Positions 42,531 to 54,877 are shown, numbered from the stretch's first letter. The stretch is DNA of 64,000 nucleotides from Salinisphaera sp049568105 (GCF_049568105.1 NZ_CP145335.1:3782001-3846000), one strand, 5' to 3'. Notes: a model not told the origin generated them from the letters alone. Program-made: numbers and translations.

Positions 42531-45434
42531 TTATTTATGGCCGGCATCGACGCCTTCCGCGACCGTTTCGGGCGATCGCACGGGCTGTTGCTCGGCCTCG
42601 TCGATCCGTTGCTGGCGCTCGCGGGTCTCGATGTATCGCTGCTGCCATTCGGACATCGTGTGTGACGGTGTGACTTCGACGGCCGTGACCTTATATTCGG
42701 GGCATTCGGTGGCCCAGTCGGAATACTCGGTGGTCACGACGTTGGCCGCCGTTTCCGGGAAGTGGAAGGTGGTATACACCACGCCCGGCGTCATGCGCTC
42801 GCTGATCTTCGCGTGCAGTGTAGTCTCGCCCATGCGCGAGGCCACAGCCACGAGCGTGCCGTCCTTGATGCCGCGCATTTCGGCATCGGCCGGATGAATC
42901 TCGAGCACGTCCTCGCCGTGCCACAGACCGTTGGCGGTGCGACGGGTCTGGGCGCCGACGTTGTACTGCGACAAGATCCGGCCGGTCGTCAGTAGCAGCG
43001 GGAACTTGCGATTGGCTCGCTCGTCGGTCGGCACGAACGGGGTCAGCATGAACTTGCCCTTGCCGCGAACGAAGGTGCCGACGTGCATGACCGGCGTACC
43101 TTCTGGATGCGCTTCGTTACACGGCCATTGCACGCTGCCCAGGGCATTGATCTTGTCGAAGGACACGCCGGCGAAGGTCGGCGTGGTGCGAGCGATCTCG
43201 TCCATGATCTCGCTGGCATGCGCATAGTGCATAGGATAGCCCAGCGCCCGGGCGAGCATCTGGGTGATCTCCCAGTCGGCATAACCGGCCGGTGCAGTCT
43301 GGATCTTGCGCACGCGGTTGATCCGCCGTTCGGCGTTGGTGAAGGTGCCGTCTTTTTCCAGGAAGGTCGAGCCCGGCAGGAAGACATGGGCATAGCTGGC
43401 AGTCTCGTTCAGGAAAAGGTCTTGAACGATCACGCACTCCATTGCTTTCAGGCCGGCGGCGATGTGTTTGATGTTGGGGTCCGACTGGAGGATGTCCTCG
43501 CCCTGGATATAGATCGCCTTGAAGGTGCCCTCGATCGCCGCGTCGATCATGTTGGGAATGCGCAGCCCCGGTTCGGGATCGAGCTCGACGTTCCATTCCT
43601 TCTGATAGTTCTCGCGTACCTCGGTCATCGACAGGTGGCGATAGCCAGGGTACTCATGCGGGAACGAGCCCATATCGCAGGAGCCCTGGACATTGTTCTG
43701 GCCACGCATCGGATTCAGGCCCACGCCCGGCCGGCCGATGTTGCCGGTGGCCATGCACAGGTTCGCCATCCCCATGACCATGGTCGAGCCCTGGCTGTGC
43801 TCGGTCACGCCCAGACCGTAGTAGATGCCGGCATTGCCGCCGGTGGCATAGAGGCGCGCGGCGGCACGCACGGATGCGGCCGGCACGCCGGTGTACTGTT
43901 CGGTGGCCTCTGGGCTGTTCTCGGGCCGCAGGATGAACTCGCGCCAGCCTTCGTATTCGTCGAGATCGCAACGTTCCTCGACGAAGGGGCGGTTTTCCAA
44001 GCCCTCTTCAAGGATGGTATGGGCCATGGCGTTGACCAGCGCAACGTTGGTACCGGGCCGCAGCTGCAGGTGATAGTCGGCCTGGATATGCGGCGAGCGC
44101 ACCAGATCGATTGCCCGGGGATCGACCACGATCAACTTCGCGCCGGCGCGCAGCCGCCGTTTCATCTGCGAGGCGAACACCGGATGGGCATCGGTCGGAT
44201 TGGAGCCGATCACCAGCACCACGTCGCAGTGCTCGATCGAGTCGAAATCCTGGGTGCCGGCCGAGGTGCCGAAAGTGTTGCTCATGCCGTAGCCAGTCGG
44301 TGAATGACAGACCCGGGCACAGGTATCGACGTTGTTGGTGCCGAACACCGCACGCGCGGTCTTCTGCATCAGATAAGTTTCTTCGTTGGTACAGCGCGAC
44401 GAGGTGATCGCGCCGAGCGCGGCCCGGCCGTACTGGTCCCGGATGCCGTTGATACGCCCGACCGCGAAATCGATCGCTTCCTCCCAGCCGACCTCGCGCC
44501 AGGGATCCGTGATCTTGTTGCGGATCATCGGCGAGGTAATCCGATCGGGATGATGGGTATAGCCCCAGGCGAAACGGCCTTTTACGCAGGAGTGGCCGTG
44601 GTTGGCCTTGCCTTCCTTGGCCGGCACCATGCGGATGACGTCGTCGCCTTTCAGCTCGGCGTTGAACGAACAGCCCACGCCGCAGTAGGCACAGGTGGTC
44701 TTCTCGATGCGATCGGGCATGCCCTGCTCGACTACATCCTTCTCGATCAAGGCCTCGGTCGGACAGGCCTGGATACAGGCGCCGCAGGAGACACACTCCG
44801 AGGACAGGAAATCGTCGCTGTCGGTGCCCGCGCTGATCATCGAGGCAAAGCCGCGGCCGTCTACGGTCAGCGCGAACGTCCCCTGCACTTCGTCGCAGGC
44901 GCGCACACAGCGCGAGCAGACGATGCAACGGGTGGCATCGAAATCGAAGTAGGGATTGGACGTGTCGATCACCGCATCCTGATGATCGCGCGGATCCTTC
45001 ACATAGCGATTTTCGGTCACGCCCAAATCGCGGGCCAGTTCCAACAGTTCGTCGTCGCCGCTGCCGCCCTGCTCACCCGCGACGCGGCTGGCGCCAGGAT
45101 GATCCGACATGTACAACTCGACCACGCCACGTCGCAGCTGGTTCAGCTTGTCGGAGGCGGTGCGGACCTGCATGCCGTCGGCCGCCTGGGTCGTACAGGA
45201 GGCCGGATAACCCTTGCGGCCTTCGATTTCGACCAGACACAGCCGACACGAGCCATAGGGTTCGAGATTGTCCGAAGCACAGAGCTTGGGCACACCGATG
45301 CCGGATTCGAGCGCTGCCCGCATGATCGAGGTGCCTTCGGCCACGGTGACCGACTGACCGTCGATCTCGAGCGTGATCTGGGTCTCCGATTCGCGCTTCG
45401 GCGTACCGAAGTCGATAGGGGTAAGCGATGCCAT
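42531..45434 (-). CDS. fdsA: NAD-dependent formate dehydrogenase alpha subunit
   Basis: This 967-residue catalytic subunit has an N-terminal 2Fe-2S domain (CASDNLEPYGSCRLC), CSRCVRAC and CVSCGACIQACPTEAL 4Fe-4S clusters, the catalytic cluster CAYCGVGCSF and the molybdopterin domains with the metal-ligand cysteine in CARVCHSPTGYG (Cys, not Sec). Electrons from formate pass to the beta/gamma diaphorase and NAD+. AGGAGG lies 5 bases before the ATG. A 21-bp gap separates it from fdsB. Confidence 0.95.
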   Translation of the reverse strand: MASLTPIDFGTPKRESETQITLEIDGQSVTVAEGTSIMRAALESGIGVPKLCASDNLEPYGSCRLCLVEIEGRKGYPASCTTQAADGMQVRTASDKLNQLRRGVVELYMSDHPGASRVAGEQGGSGDDELLELARDLGVTENRYVKDPRDHQDAVIDTSNPYFDFDATRCIVCSRCVRACDEVQGTFALTVDGRGFASMISAGTDSDDFLSSECVSCGACIQACPTEALIEKDVVEQGMPDRIEKTTCAYCGVGCSFNAELKGDDVIRMVPAKEGKANHGHSCVKGRFAWGYTHHPDRITSPMIRNKITDPWREVGWEEAIDFAVGRINGIRDQYGRAALGAITSSRCTNEETYLMQKTARAVFGTNNVDTCARVCHSPTGYGMSNTFGTSAGTQDFDSIEHCDVVLVIGSNPTDAHPVFASQMKRRLRAGAKLIVVDPRAIDLVRSPHIQADYHLQLRPGTNVALVNAMAHTILEEGLENRPFVEERCDLDEYEGWREFILRPENSPEATEQYTGVPAASVRAAARLYATGGNAGIYYGLGVTEHSQGSTMVMGMANLCMATGNIGRPGVGLNPMRGQNNVQGSCDMGSFPHEYPGYRHLSMTEVRENYQKEWNVELDPEPGLRIPNMIDAAIEGTFKAIYIQGEDILQSDPNIKHIAAGLKAMECVIVQDLFLNETASYAHVFLPGSTFLEKDGTFTNAERRINRVRKIQTAPAGYADWEITQMLARALGYPMHYAHASEIMDEIARTTPTFAGVSFDKINALGSVQWPCNEAHPEGTPVMHVGTFVRGKGKFMLTPFVPTDERANRKFPLLLTTGRILSQYNVGAQTRRTANGLWHGEDVLEIHPADAEMRGIKDGTLVAVASRMGETTLHAKISERMTPGVVYTTFHFPETAANVVTTEYSDWATECPEYKVTAVEVTPSHTMSEWQQRYIETRERQQRIDEAEQQPVRSPETVAEGVDAGHK

Positions 45435-45455
45435 GACGACCTCCTGGTGTCCGGC

Positions 45456-46994
45456 TTATTCGACCGCGGCAGGCTCGGGCACGCCGAAGTCCTCGGGAAA
45501 ATGGTCCATGGCAGATAGCACCGGATGCGGCGCCATACCGCCGTGGGCACAGAGCGAGCCGTGGATCATGGTGTCGCACAGCTCGCGCAGCAGTTCGAGA
45601 TTGGCCTCGCGCTGGTCGTCGGCGACGATGCGATCGATGACTTCCTGAGCCCGCACCGACCCGACCCGGCAGGGCGTGCACTTGCCACAGGACTCCAGAT
45701 CGCAGAACTCCATCGCGAATCGGGCCTGCTGGGCCATGTCGACGGTATCGTCGAACACGACCACCCCGCCGTGGCCGATCATGCCGTTGTTCTCGGCCAG
45801 TTCTTCATAGCCGAGCGGCGTATCCAAACGCACGGCCGGCAGATAGGCACCGAGCGGGCCGCCGACCTGGACCGCCCGCACCGGGCGGCCACTCGCCGTG
45901 CCGCCGCCGAGCGTGTTGATCACATGACCCAGGCTGGAGCCGAACGGCAGCTCATACAGCCCCGGCCGCGCGACGTTGCCGCATAGTTGAATGGTGAGCG
46001 TGCCGCGCGATTTGTTGATGCCGAAGCCGTGATAGTGCGCGGCCCCCTGGGCCAGGATCGACGGTACGCTGGCCAGCGTGATGACGTTGTTGAGCACCGT
46101 CGGTTGGCCCAGAAACCCCTGTACGGCCGGCAACGGCGGCTTGAAGCGCACCATGCCACGTTTGCCTTCCAAGGATTCGAGTAGCGAGGTCTCTTCACCG
46201 CAGATATAGGCCCCGGCGCCCATGCGCAGTTCGACGTCGAAGGTCCGGCCCGAACCCAGCACATCCGCGCCGAGCATGCCGTGGTCGCGGGCGACCTCGA
46301 TTGCTCGGCCCAATGTGCGCTCGGCATCCGGATATTCGGAACGCAGATAGATATAGCCGCGAGTGGCGCCAACGGCGACCGCGGCGATCGCCATGCCCTC
46401 GAGCAGCGTTAACGGATCGCCTTCCATGAGCATGCGATCGGCATAGGTACCGGAATCGCCCTCGTCGGCATTGCAGACCACGTATTTCGGCGTCGCCGGC
46501 GTATCGTGAACGGTCTGCCATTTGATACCGGTCGGGAACCCGGCCCCGCCGCGACCACGCAAGCCGGATGCCTTGACGGCATCTACGATCGCCTGCCCGG
46601 AACAATCGAGCGCCGCGCGCAAACCGGCTGCGCCACCGTGGCCGATGAAGTCGGCCCAGTCGGTAGGGTCGATCACGCCGCACCGCGCGAACGTGATCCG
46701 GCGCTGGCCCTGGCTACGCAGCAGCGCATCGATATCGCCGATGTAACGCGGATGCTGGCTCGGCCGACCGTATTCGATAGCCTCGACGACCGCGCCGACC
46801 TCGTCGGCTGCGATCGGGCCGAAACCCAGCCGCTGGCCGTTCTGCTCGACTTCGATCAACGGTTCCAACCAGTACAGCCCACGGGCGCCGGTGCGTACGA
46901 TCTCTGCCTCGGGCGCGGCCTGTTGGAGTGCTGCGGCAGTTTCCGCAGCCCCGACCGACACTGCGGCGCTGTCCTGGGACACGTAATACGTCAT
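45456..46994 (-). CDS. fdsB: NAD-dependent formate dehydrogenase beta subunit
   Basis: This 512-residue diaphorase subunit is NuoF-like: a thioredoxin-like start, then the NAD site (GLRGRGGAGFPTGIKW), the FMN site (YVVCNADEGDSGTYADR, GAGAYICGEETSLLESLEGK) and the 4Fe-4S motif CGKCTPCRVG. It reduces NAD+ with electrons from FdsA. The ATG at 46994 overlaps the fdsG stop by 4 bp; the longer open frame lies inside fdsG. Confidence 0.95.
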   Translation of the reverse strand: MTYYVSQDSAAVSVGAAETAAALQQAAPEAEIVRTGARGLYWLEPLIEVEQNGQRLGFGPIAADEVGAVVEAIEYGRPSQHPRYIGDIDALLRSQGQRRITFARCGVIDPTDWADFIGHGGAAGLRAALDCSGQAIVDAVKASGLRGRGGAGFPTGIKWQTVHDTPATPKYVVCNADEGDSGTYADRMLMEGDPLTLLEGMAIAAVAVGATRGYIYLRSEYPDAERTLGRAIEVARDHGMLGADVLGSGRTFDVELRMGAGAYICGEETSLLESLEGKRGMVRFKPPLPAVQGFLGQPTVLNNVITLASVPSILAQGAAHYHGFGINKSRGTLTIQLCGNVARPGLYELPFGSSLGHVINTLGGGTASGRPVRAVQVGGPLGAYLPAVRLDTPLGYEELAENNGMIGHGGVVVFDDTVDMAQQARFAMEFCDLESCGKCTPCRVGSVRAQEVIDRIVADDQREANLELLRELCDTMIHGSLCAHGGMAPHPVLSAMDHFPEDFGVPEPAAVE

Positions 46995-47452
46995 GACAAG
47001 GCTCCGCCGGCCGAAGCCAGCAGTGTGCTGACACGCGCGGGGTCCATCCGTCCGAGCGTGCGGCCATCGAGCTGCACGGAAGGCCCGCAGGCACAGTTGC
47101 CCAGGCAATAGACGGCCTCGATCTCAACATCCGTGCGATGCGCGGCGCCGGAGGCGGCCGACCAGACGTCGCGTCCGCCCACGGCCTGACAGGCTTCCGA
47201 ACGACAAACCTTGAGCGTATGCCCGGCCTGCGGTTTGCGATGAAAATCGTGATAGAACGTCACCACGCCGAACACCTCGGCCCGCGACAGGTTCAACTCC
47301 TCGGCCACGATACCGATCGCGGTATCCGATATATGCCCGATGCGCGCCTGGATATCGTGCAGGATAGGCAGCAACGGCCCTTCGTCGGCAGCATGCGCCG
47401 CACAGATCGTCCGTATCGCGGGTTGTTCTGTATCGTCGCCTTGCTTAGACAT
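46991..47452 (-). CDS. fdsG: NAD-dependent formate dehydrogenase gamma subunit
   Basis: This 153-residue NuoE-like protein holds a thioredoxin-fold 2Fe-2S cluster: CRSEACQAVGG and CLGNCACGPSVQLDG provide the four cysteines. It is the first gene of fdsGBAD and transfers electrons within the diaphorase. The start ATG at 47452 follows a 450-bp gap that should contain the operon promoter. Confidence 0.94.
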   Translation of the reverse strand: MSKQGDDTEQPAIRTICAAHAADEGPLLPILHDIQARIGHISDTAIGIVAEELNLSRAEVFGVVTFYHDFHRKPQAGHTLKVCRSEACQAVGGRDVWSAASGAAHRTDVEIEAVYCLGNCACGPSVQLDGRTLGRMDPARVSTLLASAGGALS

Positions 47453-47466
47453 CGCTCAAGCCCCTC

Positions 47467-47495
47467 GGTTGCATGACCACAGGCGTCCTGCAACC
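47467..47495. promoter_or_regulatory. Inverted repeat upstream of fdsG
   Basis: GGTTGCA (47467-47473) and TGCAACC (47489-47495) form a dyad with a 15-base gap, beginning 15 bases upstream of the fdsG start. The spacing suits a dimeric regulator or a leader hairpin. No regulator gene is adjacent, so the link is a guess. Confidence 0.35.
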
Positions 47496-47904
47496 CGATT
47501 GTTTGCACTACGATTTTTTAGCGCGATCCAGAGGGGTGTCGAAATAAGCCCTTTGGATGAGACCCGGCCACGGCGTAGAGCGGCACGGCATCGCCACCAG
47601 AGCAGGGGGCGAGATAACGACCGCCGTGCTCGGCCTGTGACCCACGCAACAGCGCAAGCGCCGTACGATGCGCGATCCAACCGTGGGGATATCGCAGGGC
47701 TTGGCGACGATCCGGTGCGACGAGGTCTGCTGAGGGCGTAACGAATCGTGGCTGGGGCTTGCTGAACGATGGGCACAAAGCCAATCCCCGCGTCTTGACT
47801 CCTATCCAGCAGAACCGGGCGGCATCGATACGCAACCCAAGATCTCGCTCCAGGTTCTGGGCAGGGCCGACGCGGCCTGTTCGAACGCTACCGAGCGATC
47901 GCTT
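47496..47904. other. Gene-free region between mobA and fdsG
   Basis: A minus-strand open frame at 47518-47835 has plausible stretches (RYLAPCSGGDAVPLYAVAG) but no recognisable family, no ribosome site and no clear start. It could be a remnant of an fds regulator, which usually sits here, but I cannot show that. The fdsG promoter must lie at the left end. Confidence 0.4.
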
Positions 47905-48495
47905 TTATAGCCGCTCGACGAGAGCCTCGGCGTCTTCATCGCTATTGACGTTGGTAAAGCGCTCTTCGGATGGCCAGTCGACGATTGCCCGGGCGGTATC
48001 GTTTTGCCAATCGGTGACGCGGCGCACGCCGGAGAACAACGCAGCTTGGACGTCATCGAGTACCGAACGCCGCATCAGCGCATGCAGCGGGTGCAGGCGT
48101 TCCGGCGTCCGCGCCACCGCCAGATCGGTGCCCGGCTTCATCGCTGCGGCGAGCCGTTCGCCCAGGTCCAGTGGCAACATCGGCGTATCGACCGGCACGA
48201 TCAATACATAAGGTGTGGCTGCTGCCTTGAGCACCGTCGCAATACCCGCCAACGGACCCCGATGATCGTCGCTATCGTCGCCGCGTACGGTATAGCCGAG
48301 CTTGCGATAACGCGCGACGGATCGATTGGCGCTGATCACGATTCGGGCGGCCTGGGGCCGGACCCGTTCGAGGGTGCGCTCGATCAGCGATTGGCCAGCC
48401 AGGCTATACCACCCCTTGTCGATGCCTCCCAGACGGCGGCCTTCGCCACCGGCCAGAATCCCTGCAGTAATCTGTTCGGGCGTTATGTGCATCAT
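47905..48495 (-). CDS. mobA: Molybdenum cofactor guanylyltransferase MobA
   Basis: MobA joins GMP to the molybdenum cofactor to make the bis-MGD form used by formate dehydrogenases. The nucleotide motif AGILAGGEGRRLGGIDKG is at the N-terminus, with PYVLIVPVDTPMLPLDL in the middle and FTNVNSDEDAEAL at the end. The ATG at 48495 (or 48492) gives about 196 residues, normal for the family; the extra open frame to 48600 is not conserved-looking. Confidence 0.93.
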   Translation of the reverse strand: MMHITPEQITAGILAGGEGRRLGGIDKGWYSLAGQSLIERTLERVRPQAARIVISANRSVARYRKLGYTVRGDDSDDHRGPLAGIATVLKAAATPYVLIVPVDTPMLPLDLGERLAAAMKPGTDLAVARTPERLHPLHALMRRSVLDDVQAALFSGVRRVTDWQNDTARAIVDWPSEERFTNVNSDEDAEALVERL

Positions 48496-48629
48496 GCTAT
48501 TTTGGCGTCGAAAACGAGCCTGGGCAACGATGGCGCGCTCGGCAGAGCCATTCGTTACGACTCGGCCACAGACGATCGTGCTAGCTTCAAATTCGAACAA
48601 GGCATTTTCGTGGAGAGGCCGATACGCTT

Positions 48630-49319
48630 ATGCGATGCATCGCGATCGGATTGGTGGCATCGAGTCTATTGACCGCGCTGGCGAGCGCACAGGCTGGCGG
48701 CCTGGGGCGTCATATCGAACAGGCTCTGGAAGCCCGCCCCAGCAATGAGCGCCCGACCCGGATTCGACGATGCTCGGAACGTCAGGCAACCGCCGAAGTC
48801 AGAACGCTATTGACCGATTGTGCCAGCGGCGCCGTCATGCAGCTTGGTCAGGCCGGCGCGTTCGGCCAAGACCCGGCGATGCAGATTCGCTGGCCATCTT
48901 CACCATTGCCCAACGATACGCCGCAGGATCGGCCGGCCATCAACCGCATACTCGCCGCCGCCAATCGCAGCGCCGAACAGGCCAGTGCCCAGGCCGGGCC
49001 CGTTTTCCGTGAGGCAATCAATACCCTGGGGCTATCGGATCCGTATGCTCTGCTCGAAAGCCGTAACGGCGCTGCCTGTCAGCATCTGCAGTACCACGCC
49101 GGCGAAAAATTACGGGCTCGGCTGCATACGATCGTAGCTGGCTCGGCGGCACAGCATCGGGCACGGCAGCTACTTGAAGACAAGCTTCCGGATCAGCCCC
49201 ATGTCATGCTCGACGACCATGTCGCACGCGCCACTCTGGCCGGGCTGTTTCAGGTCATGGCGGTACAGGAACGGCGCCTGCGCGAACTCCCAGACGCATC
49301 GCATCGGCCGTCGGCCTGA
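48630..49319 (+). CDS. DUF4197 secreted protein
   Basis: This 229-residue protein begins with a signal peptide (MRCIAIGLVASSLLTALASAQA). The mature part matches DUF4197: GAVMQLGQAGAFGQDPAMQI, then AANRSAEQASAQAGPVFREAI, DPYALLESRNGAACQHL and ATLAGLFQVMAVQERRLRE. The family is periplasmic and all-helical with no known function. It is convergent with the HNH endonuclease gene. Confidence 0.82.
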   Translation: MRCIAIGLVASSLLTALASAQAGGLGRHIEQALEARPSNERPTRIRRCSERQATAEVRTLLTDCASGAVMQLGQAGAFGQDPAMQIRWPSSPLPNDTPQDRPAINRILAAANRSAEQASAQAGPVFREAINTLGLSDPYALLESRNGAACQHLQYHAGEKLRARLHTIVAGSAAQHRARQLLEDKLPDQPHVMLDDHVARATLAGLFQVMAVQERRLRELPDASHRPSA

Positions 49320-49356
49320 GCTCGCCTTCTGTGATTTCCGGAGTCGACGCAGAGCA

Positions 49357-49956
49357 TCAGCTGATGGCCAGAACGGGCCCCAGGCCACTGCCAGGCTCGC
49401 GAAAGCGTTTCGGCGCGAGCCGCTCGAGAAATGCCTGCTGGTCGGCCAGAATGCGCCGGTTGGCCAAAATCAGCCACTCGGCCAAATTCGGTTCGTAAGG
49501 CAACGCCAGTAGCTTCATTCCAGCCTGCTCTGGCGTTCGATCGTCCTTGTAACGATTGCAGGCTTCGCAGGTGGACACGACATTGCGCCAGTTATGGCCG
49601 CCGCCCTTCGAGCGCGGTACCACATGTTCGATCTGCATTTGCGAAAACGTCAGATGACTGCCGCAGTACATGCACAGCCCGCCATCGCGATGGAATAGCT
49701 CGCGACGCGTCAGGGTCGGCACGAGATTGCGGGCAAATCGATGCGAACGGTCTCGAACCGCGATGATCGAGTCGATCGAAAGCTCGCTGCGAATCCCTGT
49801 CTCGCGAGAACGCCCGCCGCGCAGCAGGATTTTCTCGGTGCCGGCTTCCCAAGCGATCTTGTCCGTGAAGTACAGGCTGACCGCTTCACGCCAATCAACC
49901 CATTCCACGGGCAAACCACCAGCATCCAATTTGAGTATGCGAGGAATAACCGACAC
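49357..49956 (-). CDS. HNH endonuclease
   Basis: This 199-residue protein has a C-terminal HNH nuclease domain: CMYCGSHLTFSQMQIEHVVP, then GGHNWRNVVSTCEACNRYKDD, with two zinc-binding CxxC pairs and the HNH residues. The start is GTG at 49956, supported by AGGAGG 9 bases upstream; an out-of-frame ATG sits between them. Single HNH proteins of this IPRILKLD-type start are widespread in bacterial chromosomes and of unknown role; I see no restriction or defence partner. Confidence 0.88.
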   Translation of the reverse strand: MSVIPRILKLDAGGLPVEWVDWREAVSLYFTDKIAWEAGTEKILLRGGRSRETGIRSELSIDSIIAVRDRSHRFARNLVPTLTRRELFHRDGGLCMYCGSHLTFSQMQIEHVVPRSKGGGHNWRNVVSTCEACNRYKDDRTPEQAGMKLLALPYEPNLAEWLILANRRILADQQAFLERLAPKRFREPGSGLGPVLAIS

Positions 49957-50694
49957 GAAGCATGACCTCCTGATCGACCCGTCGAATTCAAACGACGAAT
50001 GCTTTGTCAATACTTCAATCTTGTACCGGAAATATCACGACCGACGCAATCATGCCGCAGCGATAGATGGCGTCGGACCGGCGACCATTGATTTTTCCTA
50101 CCTCGAGCGAGCCTGTCTTCGCAGGCGCCAGATCAAAGACTCGACAGCTGCGCGCCGACATGATGTGAGCATCGGCTGCCAAACGATATCGCATACACCT
50201 TCGCGCACTTCGCAACAACCCGTGGCCCGACGACCGCGCGCTTTTCGAAAGACCATACCTGCCTCGTCGCCAACCGGCGACCGATATGCTCAAGGATCGC
50301 TCTATCCACTAGGCCGCAGCCCAAACCGGCCATCGATTGCACGAATCGCAACGATGCGTGGTCACGAGACTATTGCCGGGCTTAAGGCGGCTATCGTCAT
50401 TGTGGCCTCTTTCTAGAACCTGGCTCCTTATCTGGCCGATTGGCCGTCGTCACTCGCCCGCGTTTTGCGGTAAACACGGGCTTAAAACGCTTGACCGGGC
50501 GTAATCTGTGGCAATCCTGTTTTGAAAGCAGAACACGGAGGTATTGTCGAACCGAGGTCGGCCGGGCGGCCATGCCTGTCTTGCCTTCAGGCATGGCGTC
50601 GGTGCCGACCTTAAAACAAAGCCCTTACTCCGAATCAACAGCGGCTCGTCGCAGACACAACGCGACAACCTGCTCACCATTGAGGATCAACACC
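49957..50694. other. Gene-free region upstream of aqpZ
   Basis: Nothing I can support as a gene lies here. It must contain the divergent promoters of the HNH and aqpZ genes. A small hairpin GCCTGTCTTCGCAGGC is at about 50110. A stronger 10-bp one at 50569-50597 is listed separately. Base composition is mixed. Confidence 0.4.
50569..50597 (+). promoter_or_regulatory. Leader hairpin upstream of aqpZ
   Basis: GCCATGCCTG and CAGGCATGGC pair perfectly around a 9-base loop, about 100 bp before the aqpZ start. Flanking GGTCGG and CCGACC could extend the structure. There is no T tract, so a regulatory or mRNA-stability role is more likely than termination. Confidence 0.35.
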
Positions 50695-51429
50695 ATGGTT
50701 CCTCTTTCCAAACGTCTGTTCGCAGAATTATTCGGTACGTTCTGGCTGGTTTTCGGCGGCTGCGGGAGCGCCGTCGTGGCCGCGGCGTTTCCGAACGTTG
50801 GTATCGGACTACTCGGGGTCAGCCTGGCATTCGGCCTCACCCTGCTGACCATGGCGTATTCGATCGGCCATATTTCGGGCTGCCACCTCAATCCGGCGGT
50901 TACGATCGGGCTTTGGGCCGGCAAGCGATTTCCAGCCCGAGATATCGCACCCTATATCGGTGTCCAGGTGGTCGGCGCCGTGCTTGCCTGTGTGGTGTTA
51001 CTACTGGTCGCAAGTGGCCGCCCGGAATTCGTGCTCAGCACCGACGGGCTGGCCGCCAATGGCTATGGCCGTCTGTCACCGGGAGGTTACAACCTGGTTT
51101 CTGGGGTGATCGCCGAACTGATCCTGACGTTTGGCTTCGTGATGGTCATTCTGGGTGCCACCGATACCCGCTCGCCTTCAGGGTTCGCGCCGTTGGCGAT
51201 CGGACTCGCCCTGACTCTGGTGCACCTCATCAGCATTCCGATCACCAATACCTCGGTTAACCCAGCCCGCAGCACGGGCCCGGCGTTACTGATGGGCGGG
51301 CTGGCACTGAGTCAGCTCTGGCTGTTTTGGTTGGCGCCGGCATTGGGTGCGTTGGCGGCTGGGGTCAGCTACCGCGTACTGGCCGGCACGCCGCCGGCGC
51401 CGGCAGTCACGGGAGAGGCGCTGCCATAA
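50695..51429 (+). CDS. aqpZ: Aquaporin Z
   Basis: This 244-residue, six-helix water channel has both NPA boxes (HLNPAVTIG and SVNPARSTG) and the aromatic/arginine filter residue after the second. GGCGSAVVAAAFP and GAFLGA-like packing (LAPALGALAAGV) match AqpZ rather than glycerol facilitators. The ATG at 50695 has GAGGA 8 bases upstream; the open frame reaching back to 50440 lacks family resemblance. A bidirectional terminator follows. Confidence 0.94.
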   Translation: MVPLSKRLFAELFGTFWLVFGGCGSAVVAAAFPNVGIGLLGVSLAFGLTLLTMAYSIGHISGCHLNPAVTIGLWAGKRFPARDIAPYIGVQVVGAVLACVVLLLVASGRPEFVLSTDGLAANGYGRLSPGGYNLVSGVIAELILTFGFVMVILGATDTRSPSGFAPLAIGLALTLVHLISIPITNTSVNPARSTGPALLMGGLALSQLWLFWLAPALGALAAGVSYRVLAGTPPAPAVTGEALP

Positions 51430-51440
51430 ATTGCGGGATA

Positions 51441-51471
51441 AAAAAAGCCCCGACGGATGTCGGGGCTTTTT
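51441..51471. terminator. Bidirectional Rho-independent terminator
   Basis: AAAAAAGCCCCGAC and GTCGGGGCTTTTT surround a GGAT loop, so both strands give a GC stem followed by a U tract. It ends aqpZ on the plus strand and the rRNA operon (after 5S) on the minus strand. Confidence 0.95.
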
Positions 51472-51478
51472 AGTATAA

Positions 51479-51596
51479 GCCTGGCGGTGACCTACTCTCG
51501 CATGGGGAAGCCCCACACTACCATCGGCGCTGAGCGGTTTCACTTCCGAGTTCGGAATGGGGTCGGGTGGTGCCCACTCGCTATGGCCGCCAGGCA
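51479..51596 (-). rRNA. rrf: 5S ribosomal RNA
   Basis: On the minus strand this reads TGCCTGGCGGCCATAGCGAG and continues with the conserved CCGAACTCGGAAGTGAAAC and GATGGTAGTGTGGGGCTTCC blocks, closing with a stem that pairs with the start. The length is about 118 bases. It is the last gene of the rRNA operon. Confidence 0.96.
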
Positions 51597-51663
51597 AACT
51601 GGCAAACAATTCGTGCAATCGAACACTGCAACGCGGTTGCGCAAGAGCGCTTGAGCGTTATAT

Positions 51664-54558
<2,895 letters not shown>

Positions 54559-54645
54559 ATATAACCTCAAGCGCTCTCGCGCCATCGGTTTTATGAGCAA
54601 CTCATACATTCTTTGCTTAAAGAATGCAGTGTTCGATTGCATAAA

Positions 54646-54658
54646 TTGTTAAAGAGCG
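54646..54658 (-). promoter_or_regulatory. boxA antitermination site in the 16S-23S spacer
   Basis: The minus strand reads CGCTCTTTAACAA, the canonical rRNA boxA bound by NusB-NusE. It lies between tRNA-Ala and 23S. Confidence 0.8.
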
Positions 54659-54705
54659 GTGATCGAAATCACTTTAAACGATATCTCGTTTAAGGTGATC
54701 TCGAC

Positions 54706-54781
54706 TGGTGGAGCTGAGCGGGATCGAACCGCTGACCCCCTGCTTGCAAAGCAGGTGCTCTCCCAGCTGAGCTACAGCCCC
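54706..54781 (-). tRNA. tRNA-Ala (TGC)
   Basis: A 76-base cloverleaf on the minus strand starts GGGGCTGTAGCTCAGC, has anticodon TGC inside CTTTGCAAG, the T-loop GGTTCGATCC and an encoded CCA end. It is the second spacer tRNA. Confidence 0.97.
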
Positions 54782-54800
54782 GTCGATCGAGACCCAAGAT

Positions 54801-54877
54801 TGGTGGGTCTGGGAAGATTTGAACTTCCGACCTCACCCTTATCAGGGGTGCGCTCTGACCAACTGAGCTACAGACCC
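54801..54877 (-). tRNA. tRNA-Ile (GAT)
   Basis: A 77-base cloverleaf on the minus strand starts GGGTCTGTAGCTCAGTTGG, has anticodon GAT inside CTGATAAGG, the T-loop GTTCAAATC and an encoded CCA end. It is the first spacer tRNA, 19 bases before tRNA-Ala. Confidence 0.97.

Noticed and set aside
35319..45434. Selenocysteine in the formate dehydrogenases
   Set aside because: Both large subunits have an ordinary cysteine codon at the metal-ligand position and no in-frame TGA.
43083..45518. Two long plus-strand frames (406 and 404 codons)
   Set aside because: They are mirror frames of fdsA, a typical effect of high GC coding sequence.
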